64,000 bases of DNA from Paralvinella palmiformis (GCA_025642065.1 JAODUP010000839.1:331001-395000); one strand, 5' to 3'; shown: positions 49,301 through 62,392, numbered from the stretch's first letter. Notes: generated by a model from the letters alone, not told the origin. Program-made: numbers and translations.

Positions 49301-52300
49301 ATTATTTTTTAGAAATGATAAAAATGCATTTTAAGAGCTCTCACTGAAATCTGTTTCAAAGGACCTGTAGTAGTTCGGGAGTATGCGAAAAATTAATGGT
49401 ATATTGGGAGTGACGTTCCACTCCACCCTTCCACTTTCAACTTTACACATCTGTACCATCCAAGTCATCTTGCTGTCACTTTCTGTCTGATGATTCATCA
49501 CACATTCCATTACTGTTGAAAGGAAACGTCTTCTCTCGTCCCTTCGGTGTAATCAGTACGAATACGTTTAAGTCAGAGAGGTGAGGTTAAAATCATAACT
49601 GGCTGCAGCCTCATGCATGAAGCAAATCTGGCTTAACGGCCAGAGAAGTGACTACATTATTATGTGCGATGTTGAGAAGAGTGATAATGTGGCAGTTGTT
49701 TCCGTGTCCATGGTGCATACATCCCCATGACAACATGAGAATTTTCCTTTGATTAAAATATTCTGGAAATACCCTGGATATTTCCGATTACCCCCGAAAA
49801 CTCTGAGAGGCTATTTTTGCTTCCGTAACTGATCTTTTTTGTGCTCATCCACTAGATAGATTTATTTAGATAGATTTTATTTTGCAACTTCCATATACGT
49901 TACAAAGATAATACGGATATATACATCTACAAACATTATATTATTATGTAGAAACTGGTGTAAATGAACATTTAGACTGAGATTTTTCAATAAATTGCCC
50001 ACATTCAATATTTCATGGAGCTTTTGCACCTAGGTTGAAAGAGTATCTTCACATGTAGCTAGTCCAAGTTAAACAAATTAAACAATAGCTATAATGGCAG
50101 TGCTTTGACAATAATACTGTTATATATTTTATTATCTCGGATCCATTTGATTAGACAAACATTATTTGGTCACAGGAAAATGTGATATTATAGCGCTTTA
50201 AATTATTTGTACGAACTTTAGTTAGACTAGCAGCTTGGAAGGAGCACTACGACAAGCAGCTTTTTATCACTGTAGTCTTTATCTAATTTATGTGGATATG
50301 TAAGAAGTACAATTGATATTCAACGTTTTTGTGCTAAAAGTTATAATTAAGATCACCTGCATAGTGAGTTCTATTTTTTATTTGTGTGTGTGTGTGTTTT
50401 AGTTGTGTATAATAAGGCACAGGCACAGAGAATCTCGAACCGTGAATTCAAACTCTGGACATTTCTTCAGGGGACTGAATCCAGAGTGGCGACTTTTCTT
50501 GCTGAGACATGTATAATGTCTCACCAGTCCCTTCAACGTGTGTGTCTGTGAGCGTGCATCCATACGTGTATGAGTGTGTGTGCATGTGTGTGTGTGTGTC
50601 ATAACATGATGTATGCAAACATACACAGCCTATCACATGGGGATTTAGAAGAAACTTTTTATAAGTAAAGGTTTTTTTTTAAATTTATATCAGGATTTGT
50701 AACTTAAATAAAAATGGAAAAAGTGAAATGCTAAGATTTCAAAACATGATGTTGTGTTTTTTTTTTTGTTAGATTGAAATAGAAACATTCTTGCCGAAGA
50801 AATCATCCTCAAGTGATGTCATAACTAGGAGTACCGGTGATAGGTTCTTCTGTTATATTAATAAAAGAACAGTTGTGATGAAAGATGTAGAAAAGGTAAT
50901 ACTAACTTATAAAAATTCATTTGATAAATCACAATATATAAATGACTCTCACACACGCAGTCACATACACGCAGACAACATTTCAAAATAAAAGTGAATT
51001 CTAATTTCTGTGCCATGTTATGCAGATACGAAATTATTTGTGAAGTTATGCCTATCAGACTCCTGTTTAGTGTAATGTTAGTAATAACATTAGTATATAA
51101 AAATAACACTGTTTAATAACATTGGCTTTTAACATTTTGATTTAAATATTTTAGTATGATAAAAATGGTGAAACTGGTTTATTCACAGCTCGTTAGGAAG
51201 TGCTACCTCAACAGTACTGGTGCCGATGCTACTCGTTATCCAATGGGCTTTCTTCATATTGTGTTGCCTTACAAAGATGTCGATGTGAACTTGGATCCAA
51301 ACAAGACCCTAGTATTATTACAAGAAAAGGTAAATTCTGATGAGAGTAGTATATTTTAATGAGTCCATTCAAATGGTTGGACCTGTATATTTGTAATCAT
51401 TTAAATGACTACTGTTGCCCTGATTTGTATGCTATACCCATTACCTACACTTCTCAAGCTTTCATATGGGCAGTGGTTAGAGCATTTCACTGCAGATCTC
51501 TAGGTTATGTGTTCAAATCTGGCTTAAAGCTGTGTTTGTGGGATGTTTGCCTAAGGAATATTACTGGGGAGTTGCCATTATGGCTTTCTCGAATGCCAGA
51601 TTAGGACACCTCCATGGTCTAGCGGTAGCATGTTGAACCACATATCACGACAACCTGTGTTTGAATCTCAGCGTGCGTATATCTGTATGTTGTTTCATCT
51701 TTGACTTCGCTTCATTACCTTTGGAGGTCACTCGGCCCATTTGGCCTACCATGTGCACAAAAGTGGCCATAAAATATCAATCATCATCGAATGCCAGATT
51801 GTGCAGAAAGAAGGAGAGAGTCGGATCTTCTCACACCAGCTAGAACAAGGATCATATAGCTATCTCAATCCAGATAAAGTCAGGTCACAAATAATCTGGC
51901 TTAGCCTTCCTCATCACCTTGTCTGCCTCGGAGCTCAACCTACTAAATACTACTAACTGATGCCATTGTTGGTTCATTTATACAGCTGGGTAGACAATTT
52001 GTGTTACAAGAGTACAAAACAATCTTTATAGGGAACTTCACTACATAGTTTTCTTAAGTCATTTTCAGTATCATATGAGGCTGATTGATTGAATTATAAA
52101 GTAATGTTTGTAAAGACACTTTTGTTCCGAAATAATAGGCTTGGCTGACACTTTTTAACATATTTATAACAAACAGCTCGTGTACCTTGATGACAGATCA
52201 GGGGCATCTGGTCTGTATCTGGCTTGAAAATGGTGATGCCCACAGATGAATTATAGTCAGTTCACCAGCACCTTAAACTGGATTATTTAATACATCATTG

Positions 52301-53680
52301 ATTGTGTTCATGTTTTAAAATTATTTATAATTTGTGTAAATATTTTAGATGAAGGCGAACTGTTCCTTTACGTTTTCACATATATTTTGCCAATTATAAC
52401 TTAATTTGTTTTATCCTGTTAAAGTATTATTGGCATATAAGGAATGGTGAATCTCTATGTAAAACCATAATGATTATTTTCTTGGACACCTATAGATAGA
52501 TTTATTTCCATTTCCATGTGCATACGTAGTTACATAAACAATACAGTAATATTTACAAAGGAAATGGAGGGAGTAGCATAACCTACAAAGATTGTTCATA
52601 CACATCTTAGATATTCACCTGTCTTGAAGTGCCAAAGATCACACATTGTATTAATTATAAAAGTAGTCATGACTCAAGTAGGAAAAGTAGTATATTATAT
52701 TTAAATATCACAGTGTAATAAGTATGTGTGTGTATGTGTGTGTGTGCATGCGCATGCACACATGTGTGTGTGAAATACTCTGTTAAAGCAATATAGTATA
52801 ACTTTTGTAATGCAATTTGAATCACCAGAACTATTGTTCTTTATTGGAATAGTCTGTAGGCATTAAAAAGTAATTTATGGAAATTGATATCAGTTTTACG
52901 CCAGAACAAATTACGGGTTTCTCATGCGTTCTTACATTTTAACTTGGTTTAGATATTATTTAACCGTAATCATTTGTTTTTCACCTTTACTTCTTTATTT
53001 ACAGGAAAAGGTGTTGAAGTTTTTGACGTTGATCTTGGAAGGTATCTATGGCCCCAAAGGAAATAAAGCTACTGAGTGCAGTTCAGTCGAACAAAATACA
53101 TCTGATCAAATATCTGTTCAACAATCTGGAAGGGAAGATGATTCATGCAAAAATGGTGACATATCTTCAGATCCTGACACTGGTAAAATTAATCTAGATC
53201 CATCAGAATCGGAGGCTGTAAAATGGACACTTGCAGACCAAAATCCTTATTTTAGTGAACCGACATGCTCTGACATGATACACGAAGGTACAGAAAGTTC
53301 AGTACTCAAAGTAAATGCAAATGAAACCAATCCAGATGCCAATTTATCTGATATTCGCTTAACTGAAGAACTGCTGAAAGAGTTCGAAGATTATGAACAG
53401 TCCGAGTTTAATGTGTCAACACCTGAGCTCCGTAAATCTGCTTTTAACCCAGCTCACACGTCAACGCAGGTAGAAAGTGAGTTGTCCTCTATTGTAAATA
53501 ATAATGGGCAGATTAAGAGAACAATTCAGGATCTTCTTGATCAAGAAGCCAATGATGACCAACAAGCTGTTGACAATAGTATTATGGAGGGTGCTGCTTT
53601 GAAATGGGCTCTTGGAACAGCCGTAAAAACTACTGAAGGAAATTTTGTTGAGGTCAGTAAGTAATATGATCAGCTTGTGA

Positions 53681-53711
<31 letters not shown>

Positions 53712-56700
53712 TGTGTTATTTATGCATTAATATTTACAGTTATTCTCATCTTTAGCTTGATTTCATATTATAAATAGTTACTTTCACAGATGACAGCCAT
53801 TTTTGTTAGCAAAAGTGAGCCCATATTTTGCTGTATCAGCTAAAAATAAATCTTTATATTATCAGAGTGAGGCATCTAAAAATAATTTATCTTAATCAAG
53901 CTGCTATATAAATAATTGTATTTATTTATTTAAATCTATTTTGTTGTTTATAGCCTGTACAAGTAATTAAAGGAGGACAAGTCAGGGATAATGCTATTGG
54001 ATCTGAAGCGGGACAAAAATCGCCTGAAGCTAATATATGCAGTTCAAGTTTTGATACTACTGCAATAACAACAACAACATCAAAAAATCTGTTTTCATCT
54101 TCAGTAAGTATATTCTTTCTGTGGACAGGGAGTTTGGAATTATTTTCCTACCTTGCTGAAAGCTCTAATCATTCAGCCCATATGGTAAATGTGACCACTG
54201 CTTTGCATAGCTGTAGAAGATATTTATATTAATTAATAAGCAACTATCACTGTTAATGTTTAAAGAGATGACCTACACTGAAAATATATCCTTATTTACT
54301 AATATCTATTACCTTCCATTGTGAGGATTTTTCATTTGTGGAGGAATTTCTGTTACTCATAATTCCAGATTGCAACTTTTCGAATGTTTAATCGAACTAC
54401 AATAAAGCTATTTTCATTCTGTATGCATTTTAGTAATATGTAACCATGTTGTGATGTCAATTTTATTACAGTTTAAACAGTCATCACTGTTTGATCTGTC
54501 AGTCAAGAAGCCTCCATCAGGATACTTATATTTCTCTAGGGAAGTAAGACAAAAAGGTAAACACTTACACAGATCAAATATTTCCCAAACATCCTGTATA
54601 TTTCCAGAATAAAAACAGACCTAAAATACTTTATTATATGACAAAGATAATAACAGCAAGAGAAAATAATAATAAAATAATAAAAATAAAAATAATAATA
54701 ATAACAACAATAATAATAACAGTATAATATTAGTATTATATTAGTTAGTTTTCTGGATCATCATAGAAATATTAGGGAAAAGTTTGTACACGGAGAGAGA
54801 AAAATTAATTTGTTCATTTAATATATCATATTATCATGACAGTTATTATTTTTAGTTTTAGCCGAGAATCGTGGTGCAAGTTTTGCAGAAATTGCAACAA
54901 TAATTTTGGGAAAATGGAAGGCTTTGAGTGAAGAAGAGAAACAGAAATATGAGGACTTGGCGAGCAGAGAAGTTCAGTGGACTAAGTAAGCGTTTGAGTA
55001 TTCTGTTTGTACATAATTTATGTTATTGTTTTAATAATTGCTTATTAATTGATCGGTTATCAGCAGACAGTTAATGGCCATTGTTCCTGTAATTTCATGT
55101 TTAGTTGTAATGTGGGTATTTAGATTTAGTGTAATTTTGATGAAGAGCAAATTAAATTTTCAAAACAGATAAAATCATGTGAGGCAGGTTTCTAATATAT
55201 TTGAGAAATATTGACTGGGAATGTTTTCAGTTGTCTTTGAAACCGGTGGTGTCTTTTCAGAGTTGGTAGTCACCCAGACAGGTTTTAATCTGTTGTGCCT
55301 GAGACAAGCTTTACATTACTTATATGTTAATTATATCATGTACAGGTATCAAGCAGAATTGAAAGCTTCTAAGCATCAGCCAGATGACGTACAGAGCCCC
55401 GGTCCTTCTGCAAAGAGGTTTAAGATAATAAACAAGGTATGAACTAATTTGTGTGATATATCGAGGGATTAATATGCAAATCTTGATTTAAAGGGACAGT
55501 TTTTATTTATCTATGTTTTGGTAATTGTTGTTTTGTTGTTGTTAATGTTATTCAGCCTTAAACAGTGTTTATTCATCAACAAACAACCTATATTCTAAAC
55601 ATTTCAACACATATTGTTCAGATATTGTATACACCATTTATCTGGTTGAAATCACCCATCAAACAATAACTTAACAAATATAGGAGTATATTGCTTTGAG
55701 TCGTCCTTAGAGCGTGAGACTGTTTTACGTCCTTAGACAGTCCTCTAGTCAATTAGCAATGCTTAAGATTTATTTGTTCAGCCATCCTCCAGAAGGAGCA
55801 CTCCTTCCGATGTTTTTGAGTAAGGATCAGATTCCCTGAATTGGCATACAGTAAAGCTCAAATGTTAAATGAAACCGTTATTTCCACCTTGTAATAGATA
55901 AATTTTCCACTAATGTCATCACCATATCATTATGATATAGCAGTAGATTTGTGCTTAAACATAATTCTGAGATAATGTTAATGTTGTGATATTTAGCAGG
56001 ATAGCATTTTGCAATCTTCTAATAAATTAATCACATATTGGTAGAGTATACTTAATTTAGGGATTTTGTTACTATCATTAATAGTATCATTCTGCATATA
56101 ATTGTTATCATTACATTATCACTATTGTGTTTGGAAAATAATCCAAAGCAATGTGCACATATTAAACAGCAAACTGCCTCAAAATAATTGAAGCACTTAT
56201 TTTAAATAAAGAAATGTACGGCTAAATATTGGAAATGACATCTAGTAAATATATTTATTAAGGTAATTTATTACAATATCACATGGGAATGGTTACTGAC
56301 ATTTCAGAGCATACGGCAGGATGGTGATCTAAAGAAATTGTTTATGTCTTCAACATCAAAGTGTAGAGAACAGGTGAAGATGATGAAAGATGAGAAGATT
56401 GTCAACTTCTCTGTCTCTGAGTTAAAGAAAACGCTGTCTGAAGGACCGCCTCAGAGGTATTAGTGTGTGTGTATGTGTGTGTGCATGTGTGTGTTTCATC
56501 CTTTGCATTCAGTTTGTTTTTCATAATGTAATATTGCTTAAACATCTTATTTCAGCCAATCACAGATAGCTAACAAATCACCCTTGTTGGTTGGTCAGCT
56601 GCTGTCTGAAGGTGCATGGGTCTGTTGCCATGGCAACTGTTTGAAATTGTTTCAGCCAATCAGGGCCAAAGAAGAGCTCATATACAGAAGGCTTATGGCC

Positions 56701-59251
56701 AATCACAAATTTCCTACTGAACCACTGGATTTACCTGAACGTCTGATGAAAGAGTAAAGATTTTTTGCTATACGTTATATACAAATACTACAGGAATTGA
56801 ACCAACAAGATATATTGTTATTGGTAAATTTGTTTTCTGTTTTAAATTTATTTTTTGTATTTTACATTATTCAGCTTTTTGAAGCCTGACCTCTGGCAGA
56901 CTCTGCTTTCTCTGAAAATGTCTCCTATCAAGCAAACAGATCCATACTGTCATGTAATTGATGAACGGATTGTGAACAATGGATTCCGTATCCAACACAG
57001 GATTGGTACACCACATTTGTATTAAATGGAGTAAACTAATTACGTTGGTTCAGAATTGTATTTGTTTATTAAATGTAAAAAAAAAATTAATTGCTACATT
57101 AGCAGAGAAGTGAGAAGAATTACATATCAGGGAAGTGAGAAGAATTACCTATTTCAATTTGTATTTTCATTTCTTATAATTTGGCAGTAATATTTAATGA
57201 AAGGGGGAACTAATACTTATAGATGTAATTTTTATTTACATGTGTAACTTGTACTTACACATGTAATTTTCTATGTGATCTACTATAACATAAACAAAAA
57301 TACAACAATTTATATATTGCAGTTACTAGTTTATTTTCTGCGGTTATGTATTGATTAGGAAATTTAGACCATTGACATTATATTGAATGTGACATTAAAT
57401 GTTTAATAATAATATTTACTGCAAATTTTCATACTTCATCAAGCCTTCTATTTTGCAGTTTAATGTTATTTGTTTCCAGATCCAGCTACCAGACAGCCTG
57501 TTATAGAATTAGTTGCCATGACAAGAGCTATCGGTGGCTTTGATGTAAAGGTGCTCATTGAGTTATTAGGAATCATTAACACACATCATAATGTCCAGTT
57601 GTCTAATTGTAGACCAGGAATAGTTAAACACTTCATACAGGTATTGTAGCCAATTTTTAAAGCTATTGTAGCCAGTTTGTTACAATATTATAGTCAATTC
57701 CTGTCGATATTGTAGCCTGTTCCTAAATGTATTGGATTCAATTACTATAATACTGTTGTAACCAATGACTACAAGTATTTTAGTCAATGTTTATAACTGG
57801 GGCACTGACTGCTCTGATTTTTATCAGAAGACAAATTTTAAAAACATTTTACAATAAGAATAAAAATTGAATGATTTTAACATCAAAATGAAATAACATG
57901 GCCATCCCTACAAAATATTGTTTGTATTATTACGAATGTTCTCATGTAAAATTTTTGGGCGAACCAGAAATACACTTATATGCATCCATAGGCTGGGAAT
58001 GCAATTCTTACTGGAATCATTTGTTTTCATACATGGCAGAATTTGGTATTTAGTACTGCACGATGTAATTATGTTGTATTTTAGGGTCAGATGAGCACCA
58101 GCTGAAAAAGGCTCACCATATAAATGGTTTAGATTAGCACAAAATGTGCCTTAAATCTGAATTGGTTGCACCATGTCATAAAATGTTCAGGAATTCCCTA
58201 TTTACTATGATTTTCTTTTCAACTGCTAATTATGCTCTTTCTCAAACATAAGGGCATAACTGCAATTCACACACATACACACACACACACACAAACACAC
58301 ACACACTGAAGTGATTTAACTAAAATAAAAACAAAGTAGCAATACCGCACAATGGATTATTACCGGACTAGAATGAAATATTGTCTCAAACCTGAGTAAA
58401 TACTACGATTTACTCGAACCTAACAGCTAACCCTCATACGTTTCCGTTCATCACTAAGGGAACGTTCATACAATCCTAATTTAGCGTCCCTAAGTATATG
58501 CAGTTAGGTGTTGTGGGATCTAAATTAAAGCACCTATCCACTTGATCTATTTGACCCATGGTCGAGGACAGCGGATTTCAGGCAGATCTCCGATACTGCG
58601 AATGACACGTCGGGATTATAATAGCTATACATATAACAAATTTCCTATATCAGTGTAACCTAATTACTCATAATATGGGAAAAAACTTTGTTCGCAGCTT
58701 AATACCCATGGAGATGCCTGCCGGAGTAACAAACGACTCCAGGAGTATAAATCCAGCAAGCAGCATTGTATGAATTAATAGGTCGTTTCGCCAGACCACA
58801 TAAGAGGACAACAATATAGATTCTACATTATACATAACAAAGCTAATAGACTCAAACATGTTGTAATAATGACATAACTTTCTTACATTGGTGTAATAAG
58901 GAATCTGGATGGAAATAGATGTGTGTGTGTGTGTGTGTGTATCAGATGGGGTCAATTCCATTTGGTCAATTCCAATTCGACATCAAATTTTTTTACCTAC
59001 TACTTTTACCATGAGTAAGTACTCCGAGTACCTACTCTGAGTACCTACTTGGAATATCTACCCCGAGTAGTTAATATTCCAAGTAGGATTGTCATGGAAG
59101 AAATAGTTCTGAAATAAAATATTAAATGGTAAATTAATTTGTGGATTTATTTTTTTTGTAGGAAACTTCAATTCCAATTCAAAATTTATCAATTCCAATT
59201 CCATTTTTTTAAATAATGAATTCCAATTCCAGAATTGAATTGACCCCATGT

Positions 59252-59289
<38 letters not shown>

Positions 59290-59990
59290 GAGAGAGAGAT
59301 AGAGAGAGGGAGGGGAACCACTTTTTTACACAAGTGCTGTTTCAGCCTTGTGTGAATTATATAACTTGCTAACAAAACCTACTTGAACCTTCATATAGAG
59401 AGTAAGTCTTGTGACACTTGTGAATAAAATGACAGTTAAAAAGTTGTTGTATTATAATTAACAAACATTAAAGTTGTGCATTAACAGCTCGCAATTGTTT
59501 TCAAAACATATTGTTGGACTGTAAAAGTCAAGAATATTCAGAATAGGCAAAGTTCTGGTTTACTCAAAATGGTATTAAAGCAAATCAATTAAGCAATTTG
59601 GGGTCAAGAGATCTTAACTGGTTTAACCAACAATTACATTTTTTTTAAATTCTGTTACAGACAAGTTATACTTTAATCACCATTAAAACTGAATCTCTGC
59701 AGGAAAACACTAAATGTGCATGCACAATCCAATTTAAATAATATTAGACAGTTCAGGTTAACTGTATTATTCTTTTTATACACTGTCTGTTGTTTATTGT
59801 TCAGAGTGAAGCGGTAAGAATGAGTAGACAGCTGCCACCTCGTATGTCACGTGAAGATGTTCAGGATTTGATGACAGACCTCCAGTGCCATCTGGTGGGT
59901 GGAACTAAGAGTTGTTTTCATGGAAAGCCCATACTGCACGACCTGTATGACCTTGATCAGCTACCCGACTCCCAGCAGGGTGAGGACTAA
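43076..59990 (+). CDS. PMS1: PMS1, MutL-family mismatch repair protein with HMG box
   Basis: Sixteen coding exons: 43076-43264, 44919-45078, 46107-46232, 48907-49187, 50773-50895, 51189-51329, 53005-53652, 53954-54103, 54472-54556, 54856-54985, 55346-55436, 56308-56456, 56556-56753, 56875-57005, 57480-57640, 59805-59990. The sum is 2949 nt, 982 residues; phases agree throughout. GHKL ATPase motifs are intact: [10 protein letters not shown] (residues 45-54, with E46 and N50), RDNGIGI (74-80), GFRGEAL (110-116), then GTTVTV and [10 protein letters not shown]. Residues about 617-690 form an HMG box ([33 protein letters not shown]), which marks PMS1 rather than PMS2 or MLH1. A long low-homology linker (exon 7) precedes it. 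The C-terminal MLH1-binding region ends with [20 protein letters not shown] and CFHGKP; no DQHA endonuclease motif is present, as expected for PMS1. A 20-residue acidic N-terminal extension precedes the usual start. PMS1 pairs with MLH1 in nuclear mismatch repair. Confidence 0.97.
43545..43655 (-). mobile_element. SINE family 1 fragment
   Basis: CTCCTCCCCACCACTCACAGTGGAGCAGTACG and CTGCCAGAATGTATTACGTCTTCAGGGG match the middle of family 1. Both ends are lost. In PMS1 intron 1. Confidence 0.75.
44492..44797 (+). mobile_element. SINE family 1, internally deleted, 15-bp target-site duplication
   Basis: Flanked by AGCATTTATTTCCAT at 44477-44491 and 44798-44812. Head GTGAGCTCCGGTGGCCTAGCAGTTAAG with B box GGTTCGATCCC. 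About 55 bp are missing after TGTTAAATGG compared with the 17761 copy. In PMS1 intron 1, about 120 bp before exon 2. Confidence 0.92.
45244..45350. repeat. 23-bp minisatellite, five units
   Basis: Unit GAAAGTTCCCTCTTAAGATGTAT; GAAAG or GAGAG recurs at 45244, 45267, 45290, 45313 and 45336. In PMS1 intron 2, just after exon 2. Confidence 0.92.
45660..46030 (+). mobile_element. AATTGGAATT-type MITE, copy 1
   Basis: Begins ATCAGACATGGGGTCAAATC and ends TGACCCCATATCTGAT, a terminal inverted repeat of about 18 bp. The interior has many TTGGAATTGATAAA words and a core (CAAATTAAATCCACAAATTAATTTACC) shared with the copy at 58941-59256. No protein is coded. Ends 76 bp before PMS1 exon 3. Confidence 0.85.
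46277..46329. repeat. (TA)n microsatellite
   Basis: Begins about 45 bp after PMS1 exon 3. Confidence 0.95.
46421..46508. repeat. two overlapping long palindromes
   Basis: Arms 46421-46447 and 46449-46475 (27 bp, one mismatch, 1-nt spacer) and arms 46472-46489 and 46491-46508 (18 bp, perfect, 1-nt spacer). They overlap by four bases and would form two adjacent hairpins or cruciforms. In PMS1 intron 3. Confidence 0.92.
46690..47615 (+). mobile_element. decayed LINE with endonuclease and C-terminal parts, RT core missing
   Basis: 46874-47060 encodes endonuclease-end sequence ([43 protein letters not shown]). 47215-47330 gives [20 protein letters not shown] and [13 protein letters not shown]. 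47350-47560 gives [10 protein letters not shown] and [20 protein letters not shown] with KHW. The reverse-transcriptase core between them is deleted. In PMS1 intron 3, same strand as the gene. Confidence 0.85.
49850..49975 (-). mobile_element. short interspersed repeat, copy 1 (LINE tail candidate)
   Basis: On the minus strand, GTAACGTATATGGAAGTTGCAAAATAAAATC then ATCTATC repeats. A related sequence, GTAACTACGTATGCACATGGAAATGGAAATAAATCTATC, lies at 52495-52560. The pattern suggests the 3' end of a LINE family, but no coding part is attached. PMS1 intron 4. Confidence 0.4.
51430..51955 (+). mobile_element. tRNA-like SINE (third type) split by a nested insertion
   Basis: Head GGGCAGTGGTTAGAGCATTTCACTG with GTGTTCAAATCTGG (B-box-like) at about 51468-51525. 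The body continues to 51602, is cut by a family 2 SINE, and resumes at 51801 (GTGCAGAAAGAAGGAGAGAG). In PMS1 intron 6. Confidence 0.6.
51603..51786 (+). mobile_element. SINE family 2, nested, 14-bp target-site duplication
   Basis: Flanked by TCGAATGCCAGATT at 51589-51602 and 51787-51800. Head GGACACCTCCATGGTCTAGCGGTAGCATG, B box TGTTTGAATCTCAG, body GTTTCATCTTTGACTTCGC and 3' end GTGGCCATAAAATATCAATCATCA. A complete copy and a good reference for family 2. Confidence 0.92.
52495..52560 (-). mobile_element. short interspersed repeat, copy 2 (LINE tail candidate)
   Basis: Counterpart of 49850-49975 in the same orientation. PMS1 intron 6. Confidence 0.4.
53680..53717. repeat. (GT)n microsatellite
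   Basis: About 30 bp after the donor of PMS1 exon 7. Confidence 0.9.
57640..57800. repeat. degenerate tandem repeat of ATTGTAGCCAATT words
   Basis: About five diverged units of roughly 30 bp (ATTGTAGCCAATT, ATTGTAGCCAGTT, ATTATAGTCAATT, ATTGTAGCCTGTT, GTTGTAACCAATG), starting at the donor of PMS1 exon 15. Confidence 0.6.
58941..59256 (-). mobile_element. AATTGGAATT-type MITE, copy 2
   Basis: Begins ATCAGATGGGGTCAATTCC and ends GGAATT-related sequence then TTGACCCCATGTGTGAT. In reverse orientation it aligns along its whole length with 45660-46030. Lies in the last PMS1 intron between a (GT)n and a (TA)n tract. Confidence 0.85.
59256..59310. repeat. (AT)n(GA)n microsatellite
   Basis: Follows directly on the MITE end. 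Confidence 0.85.
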
Positions 59991-60141
59991 GCTTGACACT
60001 AACGATTTGTAAAATATATGCAAGCGTTTGTGTGGGTGCGTGTGTGCGTGTGCATGCACCATCCAGACACATCAATCTGCAGATAAATAATTTGTATAAG
60101 AAAGTTTACGCAGTATGCAGTAAATCAGAAATTAATATGTA

Positions 60142-60330
60142 AGAGGGCACGGGTGGTGCAGTGATAATAGCATTGTGCTGCAAACCCTAGGTTGTGGGTT
60201 CAAATTTGACTCATGCCTGTGTCATGAGTTGTTTTCATGGGTAGTTGCCTCTCAGTTATTTGTCCCAGGTGTGACCAGCTTCGAGGCTAAACAACTCCAA
60301 TCGTTGAAAACAATATGTTATCTTTTTGTA
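60142..60330 (+). mobile_element. tRNA-derived SINE of another type
   Basis: Head AGGGCACGGGTGGTGCAGTGATAATAGC with TGTGGGTTCAAATTTGACTC (B-box-like), about 150 bp after the PMS1 stop and therefore probably in its 3' UTR. The 3' boundary is not clear. Confidence 0.6.
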
Positions 60331-61032
60331 CACAATGTTTATGATTTTTCTCTTTGACCTTGTCTGACTCCTAAGGTGACAGTGTATAGAAGGATTTCTC
60401 AGATCCAATAGTAGTCTAGATGGATTATTTTCTATTCTATGTTCAAAATAACTCCCATCAAACGAATTTTCTTCCAGGATTTCCCAATATTATTCTGATA
60501 TTGTTGTTATAGAATAAACTTTGTATTGTGCTCATTCATTAGCTTTAGCCACTGTGATGTAGAATGTTGGTTGCTATGATCTTGGTGTAGAACCTTCATG
60601 CCCAGTGTTAGTCTTTTCATGCCCAAACCATGGTTCACTGCACCCAAATACTAATCCACAGGTGAGTAGTGAGTGTGTTTGTCTATAATATATATACATT
60701 TATAATATTGTAAGTATGACAAAGGACCAGTACTGAAATATGGAACAGAAATTCCCTGAGGATTGTCACTACTAGAATGCCTTTCATTTTTGGAATCTTT
60801 AATATCTCTCTTCAATTTTAATTCGCTGACATATGCACCCCCTGCTGCCTTCCAATTTTCTGATCCAAAATATTAATCACTGAATTGAGATGCTTTCAGA
60901 AGAATACTGCTTGGTATCCTCATAGCTGGTATTACAATAGCATAATTGTGAGGCATTTAATCATTTACACACTAAGAGTTTACAATGCCGGTAACTTTTG
61001 ATGTCTGTATACAAAATATCAAAACATAAAGA

Positions 61033-61038
61033 AATAAA
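61033..61038 (+). terminator. poly(A) signal candidate for PMS1
   Basis: AATAAA about 1.04 kb after the PMS1 stop at 59988-59990, followed by a T-rich stretch. If used, the SINE at 60142 is inside the 3' UTR. Confidence 0.45.
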
Positions 61039-61059
61039 GTTTTTAAACTGAAATGTTTA

Positions 61060-62122
61060 TAACGTGGTTATTTTTGTGATAATATTGGTTTTTGGTGCAG
61101 CATCTTCATTATCTTTAGCTTGAGGAAATGAAACAAAATGATCAATGACGATTGGATTGTGTTGTTCCCTTCACTTTTCAGACAAATTCAATGATTTCCA
61201 TTTGATAAAAGTGGCCATCATATACTTCACCCACTCTTGATGCATATGTACAGAGTTGGAACAATGTTTTTATCGAAATTTTATTACTAGATGTACACAG
61301 CATATCTACATCGCCCACATCTCTTCTCATGCAACCATTTAAACGCAAAAATGAGCAGACTATTCACCAAACGAGACGAATATACATAAAACAAAACAAG
61401 CCATTTAAATAAATGTATCCCATCTAACAGCCTAGAAGTTTACCTGATGTAATTCCCAGCAACAATATTATTGTAGAAAATAATACACTGTTATAGAGTA
61501 ATCCCTGATTACATAAAACCCTGTGTACGCATCATTTTCGTGTTGTCCCTGAAGAGAGTAATGATATCGTGATCCTCATAGATGTAACTGGCCCATTGAC
61601 AAAAGACCATATTTACAGCTCTAACGAGGATGTATTAGTTAGTCTATTTTGTGCATTTAACACACAAACTACAGTCCTGTGTGCACTAATTCTATGAGCC
61701 GTAAAACATGAATCATCATCATCGTATGCCAAATTCCTCACCAAATAGAGGTACATGCTGAAATGAAAAAATTTTGCAATTTTTAAATCACACAGTTTCA
61801 ACTTTAACATGCCACACGTGCTTAATTAAACACACTAAATAGTAGCCTTCTTTATAACACACAATATGAATTGTAACACGAAATGATGAAATAGAGATGA
61901 ATGTTAATAATTGCAAATTATCTGGTGATTTCATCCACCAGAAGTAATAATTCCAATTAGACAAAACCCTGTTTGATTCAAGAAAATAGATATATTGATA
62001 CAAAAATATTTCTCCTTTTGTATACGCCGCATTTACCTGAGTTTGTCAATTGAATTAATTTTGATGCTGTGTGGTAATATATCATGAAGTAATTATTCAT
62101 GCTGGTGTTATTATACACTTAG

Positions 62123-62190
<68 letters not shown>

Positions 62191-62392
62191 TGATTTTATA
62201 TGATATTTTGCTGTATAATATTTTACAAATAAATCACATTCACATCAAATAATTGTTCACTAATTTCATTGATCTCTCTCTATTGGAGAGTGTATATGTC
62301 ACGTGATATTATAAAATACCATAAGTTATCAACAAGTCAGTGTAAAGCAACAGTGAAAACACACACACACACACACATAGGCATGCACAAGC

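Noticed and set aside
51741..51956. 71-codon frame in PMS1 intron 6
   Set aside because: It spans the boundary of two nested SINEs and codes nothing recognisable.
61165..61270. Minus-strand frame with HQEWVKYMMATFIKW
   Set aside because: Only about 30 codons between stops, with no acceptor and no partner exon; too short to call.
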